DNA of 64,000 nt from Microvirga lotononidis (GTDB taxonomy: Bacteria; Pseudomonadota; Alphaproteobacteria; Rhizobiales; Beijerinckiaceae): contig NZ_CP141048.1 of NCBI RefSeq assembly GCF_034627025.1, forward strand, positions 310,001 through 374,000, written 5' to 3'. Numbering within the stretch: position 1 is the stretch's first letter; each line of letters starts with the position of its first letter. The translations under genes and the position numbers were made by a program. Of this stretch, positions 18,838 through 27,451 are shown piece after piece. The notes below the pieces were generated by a model that saw nothing but the letters and a program-made list of their open reading frames with translations, had not been told where the DNA came from and ran no database searches.

Positions 18838-20133
18838 ATGACCGAACAGAGGATTGCGGGAGAAACCGTCTCCGACGACAACGAGAAGCGCATGGGCGCC
18901 TTGAAGGCGGATTACGAGGCCTTGGGCGCCAGGCTCGCGCGGGACGGGATCGACATCGATGCAGTCACCGGCAAGGTGTGTGAGTTCTTCGTGGCGGTTC
19001 CGTCCTGGGGCGTCGGCACGGGCGGCACCCGGTTCGCGCGCTTTCCCGGTCCCGGCGAGCCGCGCAACATCTTCGACAAGCTCGACGATTGCGCGGTGAT
19101 CCACCAGCTCACCCGAGCGACGCCGACGGTATCTCTGCACATCCCCTGGGACAAGGTCGACGACCCGAGACGGCTCAAGACGCATGGCGATGCGCTGGGT
19201 CTCGGCTTCGATGCCATGAACTCCAACACCTTCTCCGATGCGCCCGGCCAGGAGAGGAGCTACAAGTTCGGCTCCTTGAGCCACACCGATGCCGCGACGC
19301 GCCGGCAGGCCGTCGAGCACAACATCGAATGCATCGAGATCGGCAAGGCCATCGGGTCCAAGGCGCTCACGGTCTGGATCGGGGACGGGTCCAACTTCCC
19401 GGGCCAGACGAACTTCACCCGGAGCTTCGAGCGCTATCTCGAATCCATGAAGGCGATCTACCAGCGCCTGCCGGAAGACTGGCGCATCTTCTCCGAGCAC
19501 AAGATGTACGAGCCGGCCTTCTATTCGACCGTCGTGCAGGACTGGGGCACCAACTACCTGATCGCCACGGAGCTCGGCGACAAGGCCTATTGCCTCGTCG
19601 ATCTCGGGCACCACGCGCCGAACGTGAACATCGAGATGATCGTCGCCCGCCTGATCCAGTTCAGGAAGCTCGGGGGCTTCCATTTCAACGATTCGAAGTA
19701 CGGTGACGACGATCTCGACGCGGGCGCCATCGATCCCCATCGGCTCTTCCTCGTGTTCAACGAGCTGGTGGATGCGGAGCACCGCCGGGCCGAGAACTTT
19801 CACCCCGCCCATATGATTGACCAGTCGCACAACGTGACTGATCCCATCGAGAGCCTGATCCGCAGCGCCAACGAGATCCGCCGCGCCTATGCTCAGGCGC
19901 TTCTCGTGAACCGGAAAGCCCTCGAAGGCTATCAGGACGACAACGACGCCCTTATGGCATCCGAGACGCTGAAGGCCGCCTACCGCACCGATGTCGAGCC
20001 GATCCTGGCGATGGCGCGGCTGCAGGCCGGAGGCGCCGTCGATCCGATCGCGGCCTATCGGGCCAGCGGCTACCGCCGAAGGATCGCCGAGGAGCGTCCC
20101 GCCGTCGCCGGCGGCGGTGGCGGCATCGTCTGA
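18838..20133 (+). CDS. rhaI: L-rhamnose isomerase, rhizobial type
   Basis: 431 residues. A xylose-isomerase-like TIM barrel related to Pseudomonas-type L-rhamnose isomerase rather than to E. coli RhaA. Metal-site residues are visible in the EHKMYEPAFYSTVVQDW segment, VDLGHHAPNVNIE and GGFHFNDSKYGDDDLD. It converts L-rhamnose to L-rhamnulose, the substrate of RhaK. ATG 18838 follows GGGAGG; the frame remains open upstream through the repeat but without protein character. The C-terminus ends in a Gly-rich tail. Second gene of rhaDI. Confidence 0.93.
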   Translation: MTEQRIAGETVSDDNEKRMGALKADYEALGARLARDGIDIDAVTGKVCEFFVAVPSWGVGTGGTRFARFPGPGEPRNIFDKLDDCAVIHQLTRATPTVSLHIPWDKVDDPRRLKTHGDALGLGFDAMNSNTFSDAPGQERSYKFGSLSHTDAATRRQAVEHNIECIEIGKAIGSKALTVWIGDGSNFPGQTNFTRSFERYLESMKAIYQRLPEDWRIFSEHKMYEPAFYSTVVQDWGTNYLIATELGDKAYCLVDLGHHAPNVNIEMIVARLIQFRKLGGFHFNDSKYGDDDLDAGAIDPHRLFLVFNELVDAEHRRAENFHPAHMIDQSHNVTDPIESLIRSANEIRRAYAQALLVNRKALEGYQDDNDALMASETLKAAYRTDVEPILAMARLQAGGAVDPIAAYRASGYRRRIAEERPAVAGGGGGIV

Positions 20134-20137
20134 GGTC

Positions 20138-20665
20138 TCAGAGCGCCCCCTTCATGGACTCGGTCTTTCCCCCGACGTCCTCCTTGTCCTTCCGGATGAC
20201 GCTGATCGTGCCGTCGCCCTCGATATAGGCCCGCTTCACCTCGGAGCAGTGCTCGATGCCCTGCTCCCGCAGCTGGCTGTTGAGCTCCTCGGTCGTGATC
20301 ATCTCCTGGCGCATGTTCCTGGGCAGCATCTTGCCGTTCTCGATCAGCAGCAGCGGCGGCGGCCGTGTGAGGCGCTGGAACGCGGGGAAGTGGAAGCCGA
20401 GCCAGTCGATGGCATAGTTCCAGAACACGATGGTGAGAACGAGGACGATCCCCTCCGTGACCGACTTGTACTCGCTCGCCATCGCGTTCTGCGACGCATC
20501 GGCGATGAGGACGATCACGAGAAGGTCGGCGACGCCGATCACGCCGGTCTGGCGCTTGAGCAGGAATCTCAGGATCAGGAACAGCATGATGTAGATCATC
20601 GTCCCGCGCACGACGGTCTCCAGGACGGAGTGAGAGGGTATGAAGATCTCCTGCCAGTCGATCAT
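20138..20665 (-). CDS. DUF421/YetF-family membrane protein
   Basis: 175 residues. Three N-terminal helices (~residues 18-35, 42-62, 68-88) are followed by a small cytoplasmic alpha/beta domain with LLLIENGKMLPRNMRQEMITTEEL, the signature of the YetF/YcaP family. GSTISV-like ISVIRK closes the domain. Function is unknown; Bacillus homologues are linked to spore germination and membrane stress. It is the last gene of the caa3 oxidase transcript, 25 bases behind a small membrane gene, and converges with rhaI with only four bases between. Confidence 0.85.
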   Translation of the reverse strand: MIDWQEIFIPSHSVLETVVRGTMIYIMLFLILRFLLKRQTGVIGVADLLVIVLIADASQNAMASEYKSVTEGIVLVLTIVFWNYAIDWLGFHFPAFQRLTRPPPLLLIENGKMLPRNMRQEMITTEELNSQLREQGIEHCSEVKRAYIEGDGTISVIRKDKEDVGGKTESMKGAL

Positions 20666-20690
20666 GGTCGGACCTCATTTATCGGGCGCA

Positions 20691-21047
20691 TCACGCGCAA
20701 GCCGGAAGGATGAAGGCGGGTATGCCCTGCCATAGGATGACGACGAGCGAGAGACCGCTGATCAGCATCCCGGCCTGGCTGATGAAGCGGTCGGGTGCGG
20801 CAGCCGTCTCTCCCAGCCTCCCATGGACGCGCCGTGACTGGAGCAAAGACAAGGCCGCGACGCCAAGGGCTGCGATCGTCGTGAGCAGGACAACGGCGTG
20901 GACGCTTCCCACACCGATGATCGTCGCATCGGCCCATTCGCGGCCACATAGCGTGGACGTCACGGCATAAATGATCGTGAACTGGACCGCCCAGGCGATG
21001 AGTCCGGCCAGCATCAGGAGAACCTGTCCCGTCCGCCGCCCGCTCAT
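20691..21047 (-). CDS. Small membrane protein of the caa3 oxidase operon
   Basis: 118 residues with three clear hydrophobic segments (~8-32, 45-66, 92-114). No motif I recognise. The start codon lies one base beyond the stop of the fused subunit I/III gene, so it is very likely co-translated with the oxidase. The Cys at ~34 (TLCGREW) and the short loops do not look like a COX4 subunit; the central helix pattern differs from the one at 6451. A role as accessory or assembly subunit is inference from position. Confidence 0.72.
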   Translation of the reverse strand: MSGRRTGQVLLMLAGLIAWAVQFTIIYAVTSTLCGREWADATIIGVGSVHAVVLLTTIAALGVAALSLLQSRRVHGRLGETAAAPDRFISQAGMLISGLSLVVILWQGIPAFILPACA

Positions 21048-21048
21048 G

Positions 21049-23616
21049 CTAGACGCCTCCCGTCAGACGCGGGAACCCGTGGACGAGAGCGAGCCCGACC
21101 AGTCCCTGGCCGACCGTGTAGAACCAGAACAGCATCATGTTGTCGAAAGTCGTCCGGCGGACGCTGTCGAGCCTGCCCGCGAGCCACCGGGCGATGGTGT
21201 AGAGGCCCATGATCAGCGTCGTCAGCACGAAGAAGATCTGCAGGGACACGATGCCGTAGACCGCGGCCCCGTAGGCGTGGACCGAGGGACTGAGACCGGT
21301 CTGCCATTGCGCCCGGAGATCCGCCGCCGCGGCTCCGCCGACGAGCAGGAGCGCCACGGCGATCAGCACCGGCACGGATCGCGGGCTGCGACGATCCTCG
21401 CCCCTCAACATCCGGCTGGCATAGGCGATCAGGACGGCGCTGACGATGTAGAGCGCTCCCGAGACGAAGGGGCTGATCCCATCGGGCAATGCGGTGCCCT
21501 GCGGCGGCCATGCGGCGGGGTTCACAAGCCACAGGAACAGATAGGAGAAGATCAGGCAGGTGAAGACCATCCCGGTGACGACCATCAGGACGATCATCGC
21601 CCACCAGGAATGGTTCATGGATCCGGTCGCATAGACGGGAACGACGATCCCGCCGCCGATGTCGGCGGGCGGGCGGACCGGTCCCGGATCGGTGTCCCAG
21701 AGCCACCAGATCACGCAGGCGACCGCGAGCACGCCGCAGGTCGCCGACAGGAGCACCATCTTGACGGTGAGGAGCAGGAAGAACGCGGCCGTGAACACCG
21801 CGGCGAGCAAGGGCTGCCAGCCGGGGCCGGGAACCTGGAGGATGTATTGCGGCTGCGCATCGAAGGGGCTCGTCACCAGCGTCTCGCGTCCGCCGGTGGC
21901 GGTTCCGGGCAGGTAGTAGCGTCCGTCCTGCACGTCCTTAGACAGGTTGGGCTGGTCCCAGAGCGGGTCGCGACTGGCGACGACGGGAATGCTGCGGGTG
22001 TTGTAGTTGGCGTTCGGCAGCCATTCGAGCGTGCCGGCATTCCAGACGTTGCCGGCATTCTCGTCCCGAGCGATCCTGAACCTGCGGGCGAAGTCGACGA
22101 TGAAGAGCGCGACGCCGGCGGCGATCATGAAGGCCCCGATGGTGGAGACGAGGTTGAGCGCGTCCCATCCCATGCCGACCGGATAGGTATAGACGCGCCG
22201 GGGCATGCCGATGAGGCCGGTGACGTGCATCGGCAGGAAGGTCACGTTGACGCCGACGAACATGAGGCCGAACACCCAGCGCCCGACCCGCTCGGAGAGT
22301 GCATATTGGCTTGCCACCGGCACCCAGTAATAGAAGGCTGCGAAGAGCGGAAACACCATGCCGCCGATGAGCACGTAATGCAGGTGCGCCACCACGAAAT
22401 AGCTGTCGTGCGCCTGCCAGTCGAAGGGCGCCATGGCGACCATTACGCCGGTGAGGCCACCGAGCGTGAAGATGAACAGGAAGCCGATGATGAAGAGCGA
22501 CGGCGTCGTGAGCTTCATGCGGCCCGACGCGATGGTGGCGATCCAGGCGAAGACCTGGATGCCGCTCGGCACCGCCACCGCCGTGCTGGCGGCGGAGAAG
22601 AAGCTCAAGGACATCTTCGGCAGGCCCGTGGCGAACATGTGGTGCACCCACAGGCCGAAGGAGAGGAAGCCCGTGGCCACCAGGGCGAGCACGACCAGCC
22701 GGTAGCCGACGAGCGGCGTCTGCGCCATGGCGGGCACGATCATCGACACCATGCCGGTGGCGGGCAGGAAGATGATGTAGACCTCCGGGTGGCCGAAGAA
22801 CCAGAACAGGTGCTGCCACAGAAGCGGATCCCCGCCCCTCTCGGCGATGAAGAACGGCCAGTCGAAGGCGCGCTCCATCTCGAGCAGCAAGGTGCCGAGG
22901 ATGATCGCCGGGAAGCCGATGACGATCATGACGGCGAAGACGAGCATGGCCCAGGAATAGACCGGCATCCTGTCGAGGCTCATGCCGACCGCGCGGGTCT
23001 TCATCACGCCGACGATGATCTCGATGGCGCCCGCAATGGCCGAGATCTCGATGAAGCCGATGCCGAGAAGCCACCAATCCGCATTGTCGGCGGGCGAGTA
23101 CTTGGAGCCCGTGAGCGGCGGATACATGAACCAGCCGCCATTCGGGGCGAGGCCGAAGAAGATCGTGCAGAAGAACACCAGGCCGCCGACGAAATAGGCC
23201 CAGAAGGCATAGGCCGAGAGGCGCGGGAACGGCAGGTCGCGGGCCGCCTGCATGTTGGGCAGAAGATAGACGCTCGCCGCCTCCACGGCCGGCACGGCGA
23301 AGAGGAACATCATCACCGTGCCGTGCATGGTGAAGAGCTGGTTGTAGAGATCGTGCCCGACGAAATCGCTCTCCGGCGCCGCGAGCTGCACGCGCATGAT
23401 CAGCGAGAGGATTCCCGCCAGGATGAAGAACAGGAACGCCGTGCCGACATACCAGAGGCCCACATAGGTGTTGTTGACGGCCGTGATGAAGCTGAGGCCG
23501 CGCGGAGCTTCCCATGCCTTCTTGAGCGCCTCGAACTCGCCCGCGGGGCGCGGCAGCGGATTGGGAAGCGCGGGCTCCCGCTCGTCGAAGGCTTCGGAGC
23601 GCTCGGGCGCGTTCAT
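21049..23616 (-). CDS. caa3-type cytochrome c oxidase, fused subunits I and III
   Basis: 855 residues. Residues ~40-560 are subunit I; ~620-855 are a fused subunit III. Heme a ligands H98 and H413, heme a3 ligand H411, CuB ligands H276 and H325/H326, cross-link Tyr280 and Glu278 (GHPEVY) are all present. Asp127 (ARDLPF) fits the D-channel entrance, but the Asn pair normally following is replaced by Ser-Ala (PRLSAY). The K-channel Lys is Gln354 (AVPSGIQVF; codon CAG at 22555-22557). The gene overlaps the preceding subunit II gene by four bases. Fusion of I and III is known in caa3 oxidases. Reduces O2 with electrons from the fused cytochrome c of subunit II. Confidence 0.94.
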   Translation of the reverse strand: MNAPERSEAFDEREPALPNPLPRPAGEFEALKKAWEAPRGLSFITAVNNTYVGLWYVGTAFLFFILAGILSLIMRVQLAAPESDFVGHDLYNQLFTMHGTVMMFLFAVPAVEAASVYLLPNMQAARDLPFPRLSAYAFWAYFVGGLVFFCTIFFGLAPNGGWFMYPPLTGSKYSPADNADWWLLGIGFIEISAIAGAIEIIVGVMKTRAVGMSLDRMPVYSWAMLVFAVMIVIGFPAIILGTLLLEMERAFDWPFFIAERGGDPLLWQHLFWFFGHPEVYIIFLPATGMVSMIVPAMAQTPLVGYRLVVLALVATGFLSFGLWVHHMFATGLPKMSLSFFSAASTAVAVPSGIQVFAWIATIASGRMKLTTPSLFIIGFLFIFTLGGLTGVMVAMAPFDWQAHDSYFVVAHLHYVLIGGMVFPLFAAFYYWVPVASQYALSERVGRWVFGLMFVGVNVTFLPMHVTGLIGMPRRVYTYPVGMGWDALNLVSTIGAFMIAAGVALFIVDFARRFRIARDENAGNVWNAGTLEWLPNANYNTRSIPVVASRDPLWDQPNLSKDVQDGRYYLPGTATGGRETLVTSPFDAQPQYILQVPGPGWQPLLAAVFTAAFFLLLTVKMVLLSATCGVLAVACVIWWLWDTDPGPVRPPADIGGGIVVPVYATGSMNHSWWAMIVLMVVTGMVFTCLIFSYLFLWLVNPAAWPPQGTALPDGISPFVSGALYIVSAVLIAYASRMLRGEDRRSPRSVPVLIAVALLLVGGAAAADLRAQWQTGLSPSVHAYGAAVYGIVSLQIFFVLTTLIMGLYTIARWLAGRLDSVRRTTFDNMMLFWFYTVGQGLVGLALVHGFPRLTGGV

Positions 23617-24590
23617 TTCAAGCTCTCCAGATAAGCCGCCAAGGACCGAAGCTCCTCACCCGTGAACGAGCCGTAGGACGGCATCCGCACGCCCGGCTTG
23701 ATGTGCTGCGTGTTGGCGATCCACCCGGCGAGCGTGCCGACATTGTTGGGAAACTGACCTGCCCCGATGGTGCGTCGGCTTCCCACATGGGTCAGGTCCG
23801 GCCCGAATGCCCCGTCGGCCTCCGTCCCGCGCACCACGTGGCAGGATCCGCATCCGGCGGCGCGGAACAGATCGCGGCCACGAACGAGAGATGGCAGGTC
23901 CGGCTCCCGCGCGGGCTTCGCCTGCGCGGCTCTCCAAGCATCGAAAGCCGCGGGCTCCAGCGCCACCACGTCGAAGGCCATGCGCGCATGCTGATCGCCG
24001 CAGAATTCCGCGCAGACACCGCGATAGATTCCGGGGCGCTCCGCCGTGAAGCTGAGGCGGTTGATGCGCCCCGGGATCATGTCGATCTTGCCGCCCAGGT
24101 TCGGGATCCAGAAACTGTGGATCACGTCGGCGGCGGTCACCGTCACGGTCACGGGTTGCCCGACAGGAATGATAAGTTCGTTGGCGGTGGAGAATTCGGG
24201 TCTTGCACCTTCCTCCGGATACTTCACCCGCCACCAATATTGCTCGCCGGTCACCGCGACCTGGAGCGCGCCCGGCATCGGCACGTCCGTGTCGCGCATG
24301 ACGATCAGCCCATAGGGCAGAAGCCCGGACAAAACCACGATGGGAAAGGCGAGCCCGCCGACCACGATGGTCCTGCGGCGACCAAGCCAGGCTCGCCGCT
24401 CGGGCGGGGCGAAAATCGCATAGAGCAGAAGCCCGGTCACGAGGAGGAAGATGAGCGTTCCGCCCAAAGTCATGATCAGGGTGAGCCAGTAGATCCGGAG
24501 AGCATCGCCCCCGGCCGGGTCGAGGGCCGATTGCACGCCGCTGCAGCCCGCAAGCGACAACGCACACACGAAGACCGCCGCGCGGTTCAT
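23613..24590 (-). CDS. caa3-type cytochrome c oxidase subunit II with fused cytochrome c
   Basis: 325 residues. A lipoprotein signal (LSLAGC, lipid on Cys16) is followed by two membrane helices (~35-60, 74-95), a CuA cupredoxin domain and a C-terminal cytochrome c. CuA ligands H158, C193, E195, C197, H201 and M204 are present; heme c is bound at CGSCH (247-251) with Met303 (RMPSYG) as likely sixth ligand. I chose ATG 24590 because the lipobox sits correctly; in-frame ATGs further up would bury it. First gene of the minus-strand caa3 operon, divergent from a soluble cytochrome c gene. Confidence 0.93.
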   Translation of the reverse strand: MNRAAVFVCALSLAGCSGVQSALDPAGGDALRIYWLTLIMTLGGTLIFLLVTGLLLYAIFAPPERRAWLGRRRTIVVGGLAFPIVVLSGLLPYGLIVMRDTDVPMPGALQVAVTGEQYWWRVKYPEEGARPEFSTANELIIPVGQPVTVTVTAADVIHSFWIPNLGGKIDMIPGRINRLSFTAERPGIYRGVCAEFCGDQHARMAFDVVALEPAAFDAWRAAQAKPAREPDLPSLVRGRDLFRAAGCGSCHVVRGTEADGAFGPDLTHVGSRRTIGAGQFPNNVGTLAGWIANTQHIKPGVRMPSYGSFTGEELRSLAAYLESLK

Positions 24591-24814
24591 CGCCGTGCAG
24601 CGCCAAGGGAGGCCGTGCGGTGTCGTTTCCAGAGCCATCCGCCCTACATGGGTCATGCATGCATTGAACGGATAAGCTTGGCCGTGAGACTTGGTTCCCG
24701 CAAAACATCCCACAGAGAGCCATGCACGAGCGAAGCGGCTCACCATGCGACGCCCCGCCTGGAACGGAGAATGCGCCTGCCGGTTGGCTCGTCGGATATC
24801 CTCAAGCAGAGCCC

Positions 24815-25360
24815 ATGAACAGGCACGTACTTTTATGCATCGCCATCGTCCCCGCCTTGGCCGGTCTGCCCTCCTGCAGCGATCAGCCGGAGCAGGCGGC
24901 CGCGTTGCGGATCGCAGGCGGCGATCCCGGCCGAGGCCGGGCGTTGATACAGGCCTATGGCTGCGGGACCTGCCACACGATCAGCGGCGTGAGAGGCGCC
25001 AGAGGCAAGGTCGGCCCCGAGTTGCGCGATTACGCACAGCAGCATCTGCTCGCAGGCTTTCTCCCGAACACGCCGCAGAACCTGATCGCATGGCTGGTCG
25101 ATCCCGTGGCGCTCAAGCCCCGGACAGGGATGCCCGCGCAGGGCCTGACGGAGCTGGAAGCCCGCCATGTCGCCAGCTATCTCTACACCCTCGGCTCAGG
25201 CGGGAACCCGGTTTATCCCCCCGATCCGCCTCTCCCGCTCCGTGGACGGGAGGACACGACGGCGGATCTTCCTCAACCGGCACCTCGGCCATCGGAGACG
25301 GAGCCCCGCACGCGGCGCATCGTTCCTCATCAGACCTCGGGCGCTGATTCAAAAACCTAG
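24815..25360 (+). CDS. Membrane-anchored or periplasmic c-type cytochrome
   Basis: 181 residues. N-terminal signal MNRHVLLCIAIVPALAGLPSC could be a lipoprotein signal with Cys21 as anchor. One heme site CGTCH (~58-62) and Met in GMPAQGL (~110) make a class I cytochrome c (~40-130). The C-terminal 45 residues are Pro/Arg-rich and probably unstructured. It lies divergently from the caa3 subunit II gene and between that operon and alternative complex III, so it may carry electrons between them; that is inference. The stop codon TAG is the first triplet inside a repeat element. ATG 24815 is chosen because the signal peptide begins there. Confidence 0.83.
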   Translation: MNRHVLLCIAIVPALAGLPSCSDQPEQAAALRIAGGDPGRGRALIQAYGCGTCHTISGVRGARGKVGPELRDYAQQHLLAGFLPNTPQNLIAWLVDPVALKPRTGMPAQGLTELEARHVASYLYTLGSGGNPVYPPDPPLPLRGREDTTADLPQPAPRPSETEPRTRRIVPHQTSGADSKT

Positions 25361-25425
25361 AGCATTGGACGCAAAAGCAGGAACCGGTTTTGCGTGTAAA
25401 GATGCGAGAAAACAAAAACCTGGAG
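25358..25425. repeat. AGCAT-family hairpin repeat supplying the stop of the cytochrome c gene
   Basis: The element begins TAGAGCAT and contains ACGCAAAA ... TTTTGCGT around a CAGGAACCGG core, then GATGCGAGAAAACAAAAACC. The same layout (AGCAT, arm, G-GGA-CCGG, arm, ATGCG, A-rich CAA) is seen at 18730 and, inverted, at 25898. The TAG at its edge ends the upstream gene. Confidence 0.7.
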
Positions 25426-25453
25426 CATCGTGCGGACCCGGTTGCCCGCCTTG

Positions 25454-25696
25454 TCATTCGCGCTCAGGCTGGCTCGCTTTCGGCTGCACGACGATGGCGC
25501 CGGCACTGGAGTGCCGCTTGTCCACGGGCGCTCCCCGCCGGATACCATCACCCTTCATCCGTCCATCGAACAGGAAAGGCTGTGTTCCATCCCTGCTCGT
25601 GGCTGCCGGAGCATGCGTTTGTCCGGACGGCGCACCTTGAGCGTTGGCTGCGGTCGCGACCAATGTCAACACAACCCCGATTGCTAATCTCGACAT
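25454..25696 (-). CDS. Small secreted protein of unknown function
   Basis: 80 residues. GGAGGAG sits about eight bases before ATG 25694-25696, a strong ribosome site. MSRLAIGVVLTLVATAANAQG is a textbook signal peptide cleaved after ANA. The mature part (~61 residues) is polar, rich in Gly, Ala, Arg and Gln, without cysteines or motifs. It lies between the two repeats separating the cytochrome c gene from alternative complex III. The good start site and signal peptide make it a likely real gene; function unknown. Confidence 0.65.
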   Translation of the reverse strand: MSRLAIGVVLTLVATAANAQGAPSGQTHAPAATSRDGTQPFLFDGRMKGDGIRRGAPVDKRHSSAGAIVVQPKASQPERE

Positions 25697-25897
25697 GACA
25701 GGCTTCTCCTCCTCCTGTGCGGGACCAGCGCGATGGCATGACCAGTTTCGGTAAACATCGCGGATGAACTGGGCGTCAGGATGGCGGCCGTCTGGACGGC
25801 TCGGCAAGCCTCGACGAACCAGATCCTCGGAAGACATTTGTCTGCGTCTTGCCTTGATAGAATTTGTGTCGAACAGGCTGCTGGCGCGCTTCAAAGG

Positions 25898-26004
25898 ATC
25901 GACATTCCGGAGCATCGGACGTGGATCTGAATTCACGCCCAATGCTCTAAGACTCTGTTTCCCCATCTTTACCCACAAGACGGTTCCCGCTTTTGCGTTC
26001 GATG
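25898..26004. repeat. Double hairpin repeat after actF
   Basis: Read on the minus strand, it starts just after the actF stop: GCATCGAACGCAAAAGCGGGAACC-like core as at 25358, then a second hairpin GAGCATTGGGCGTG / CACGTCCGATGCTC with two mismatches in the 14-base arms. It is an inverted relative of the element at 25358. Confidence 0.62.
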
Positions 26005-26006
26005 CC

Positions 26007-26957
26007 TCAGGGCTCCGTGGCGGCTTCTTCCGCGTAGGTGGGGCGTCGGCGCATCACGAGCGCGAGAGCGATGCCCCAGAGGCCCACAAGGCCCACCATG
26101 AGGCCAAGGTCGATCCAGGACGGCCTGCCTTTCGGTTGGAGAATCCAGACAAAATGGGTTCCATGATGCAGCAGAGCGAGCGCGCTGCCGACGATCATGC
26201 CGATCCGGCTCACGCCGGACGGAACCAGCACCAGGATCGCGGCCAGCATCAGGCCGTAAGAGACCGCCACAAGGGCGAGGCTCTCGGGATCCGAGCGCCG
26301 CGCGTACCATTCCGCTCCCTGCGGGAGATTGGCGAGCCAGACGATCAGGAACTGCGCGAACCATGTCCAGACCGAGAGCAGCGCCAGGGTCAGCAGCGCG
26401 CGCTCCAGGCTTTTCAGGCGCATCGGAGAAGCGGGCTCCACTTTGAGCAGGGTCACGAGGATGGCGATAGAGAGCGCCGCGAGGGCCTCGCTCAGGCCGA
26501 ACGCGAACCCGAACAGGCTCGACCACCAATGCGGCTCGCGCGACAGGACCCAGTCATAGGCCGACAAGCTCATGACGGGGATCAAGCAAGCCAGTCCGAT
26601 GGCGCTCGCGCGGCGGACATGACGGGTTCGGGTCAGCCAGAACGCCAACGCGACGCAGATCCCCAGATAGACGGTGGATCTCAGGAGATAGAAGACCGGG
26701 CTCAGAAAGGCCGCCCTCAGGGGAGGCAGATCTCCCCTCCCACTGGCCCATGGGAAAACCTGTTGGAGCCCGAATGCAAGCAGAATGCCGAGAAGCAGGA
26801 GCAACGGCAGCGTGAGGGCGGTCGCCTCGATCTCGCTGCGCACGGGAGCCAGCCAGTGCTCGCTCATGAGATGACCGAGCATGAGCACGACGAGAGAGCC
26901 CATCGCCAGTCCCGTCAGGCCGACGAACACGATGTAGAAGACTTCCATCGTATTCAT
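26007..26957 (-). CDS. actF: Alternative complex III subunit ActF (membrane protein)
   Basis: 316 residues with about ten hydrophobic spans, matching the ActF family, the truncated NrfD/ActC-like membrane subunit of alternative complex III. Recognisable stretches are LSAYDWVLSREPHWWSSLFG and LTLALLSVWTWFAQFLIVWLANLP. The complex oxidises quinol and reduces cytochrome c. ATG 26957 overlaps the actE stop by four bases, which fixes the start although the frame is open 26 codons further up. Last gene of actABCDEF. Confidence 0.88.
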   Translation of the reverse strand: MNTMEVFYIVFVGLTGLAMGSLVVLMLGHLMSEHWLAPVRSEIEATALTLPLLLLLGILLAFGLQQVFPWASGRGDLPPLRAAFLSPVFYLLRSTVYLGICVALAFWLTRTRHVRRASAIGLACLIPVMSLSAYDWVLSREPHWWSSLFGFAFGLSEALAALSIAILVTLLKVEPASPMRLKSLERALLTLALLSVWTWFAQFLIVWLANLPQGAEWYARRSDPESLALVAVSYGLMLAAILVLVPSGVSRIGMIVGSALALLHHGTHFVWILQPKGRPSWIDLGLMVGLVGLWGIALALVMRRRPTYAEEAATEP

Positions 26958-27451
26958 GGCCTTACCGTCCCCTGATCGGAAGACGAACCTGTTCCCCGAG
27001 CCTGCAGGTCCTTTACGTAATGCGCGATGGCCCAACGCTCCTCGGGCAGCACGCGATCCGCGTAGGGGTACATCCGGCCCTTGCCATGAGTGATCACCTG
27101 AACGATCTGCTCCGGCGCCAGGGAGATAAGCCGCTCCTCGTGATAGGACGGCGGCGGCGGGAAGCCGCGTGAGACGATGGTTCCATCACCGCGCCCGCTC
27201 TCGCCGTGGCACGGGACGCAGAAGGCCCGGAACCGCTCCTCGCCCCGCGCCAGGAGTTCCCGCGTCACCTCCGGCCCGGGGGCTGCAAGCGCCGCCTTCC
27301 TGGCCGCCGTTCCCTGAGGCACGACGCCAGGGGGAACAGCTGTATAGGGCCGCTGGACGGCGCGGGTCGACGCGACCCCGTCGCGCTCCTCCGTGCCGCT
27401 GTCGCAGGCCGCAAGAAGCCCGGTCGCGAGGAGGACGAGAGCTAGTCTCAT
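26954..27451 (-). CDS. actE: Alternative complex III subunit ActE (monoheme cytochrome c lipoprotein)
   Basis: 165 residues. Lipobox LLAAC places a lipidated Cys at residue 16. One heme site CVPCH (~78-82) lies in a cytochrome c fold (~65-150), with GRMYPYAD providing the likely Met ligand. It is the electron-output cytochrome of the complex. Start and stop overlap actD and actF by four bases each. Confidence 0.92.
   Translation of the reverse strand: MRLALVLLATGLLAACDSGTEERDGVASTRAVQRPYTAVPPGVVPQGTAARKAALAAPGPEVTRELLARGEERFRAFCVPCHGESGRGDGTIVSRGFPPPPSYHEERLISLAPEQIVQVITHGKGRMYPYADRVLPEERWAIAHYVKDLQARGTGSSSDQGTVRP

Noticed and set aside
20971..23634. An 887-codon plus-strand frame opposite the caa3 subunit I/III gene
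   Set aside because: Charged low-complexity product mirrored from a membrane protein; shadow of the real gene.
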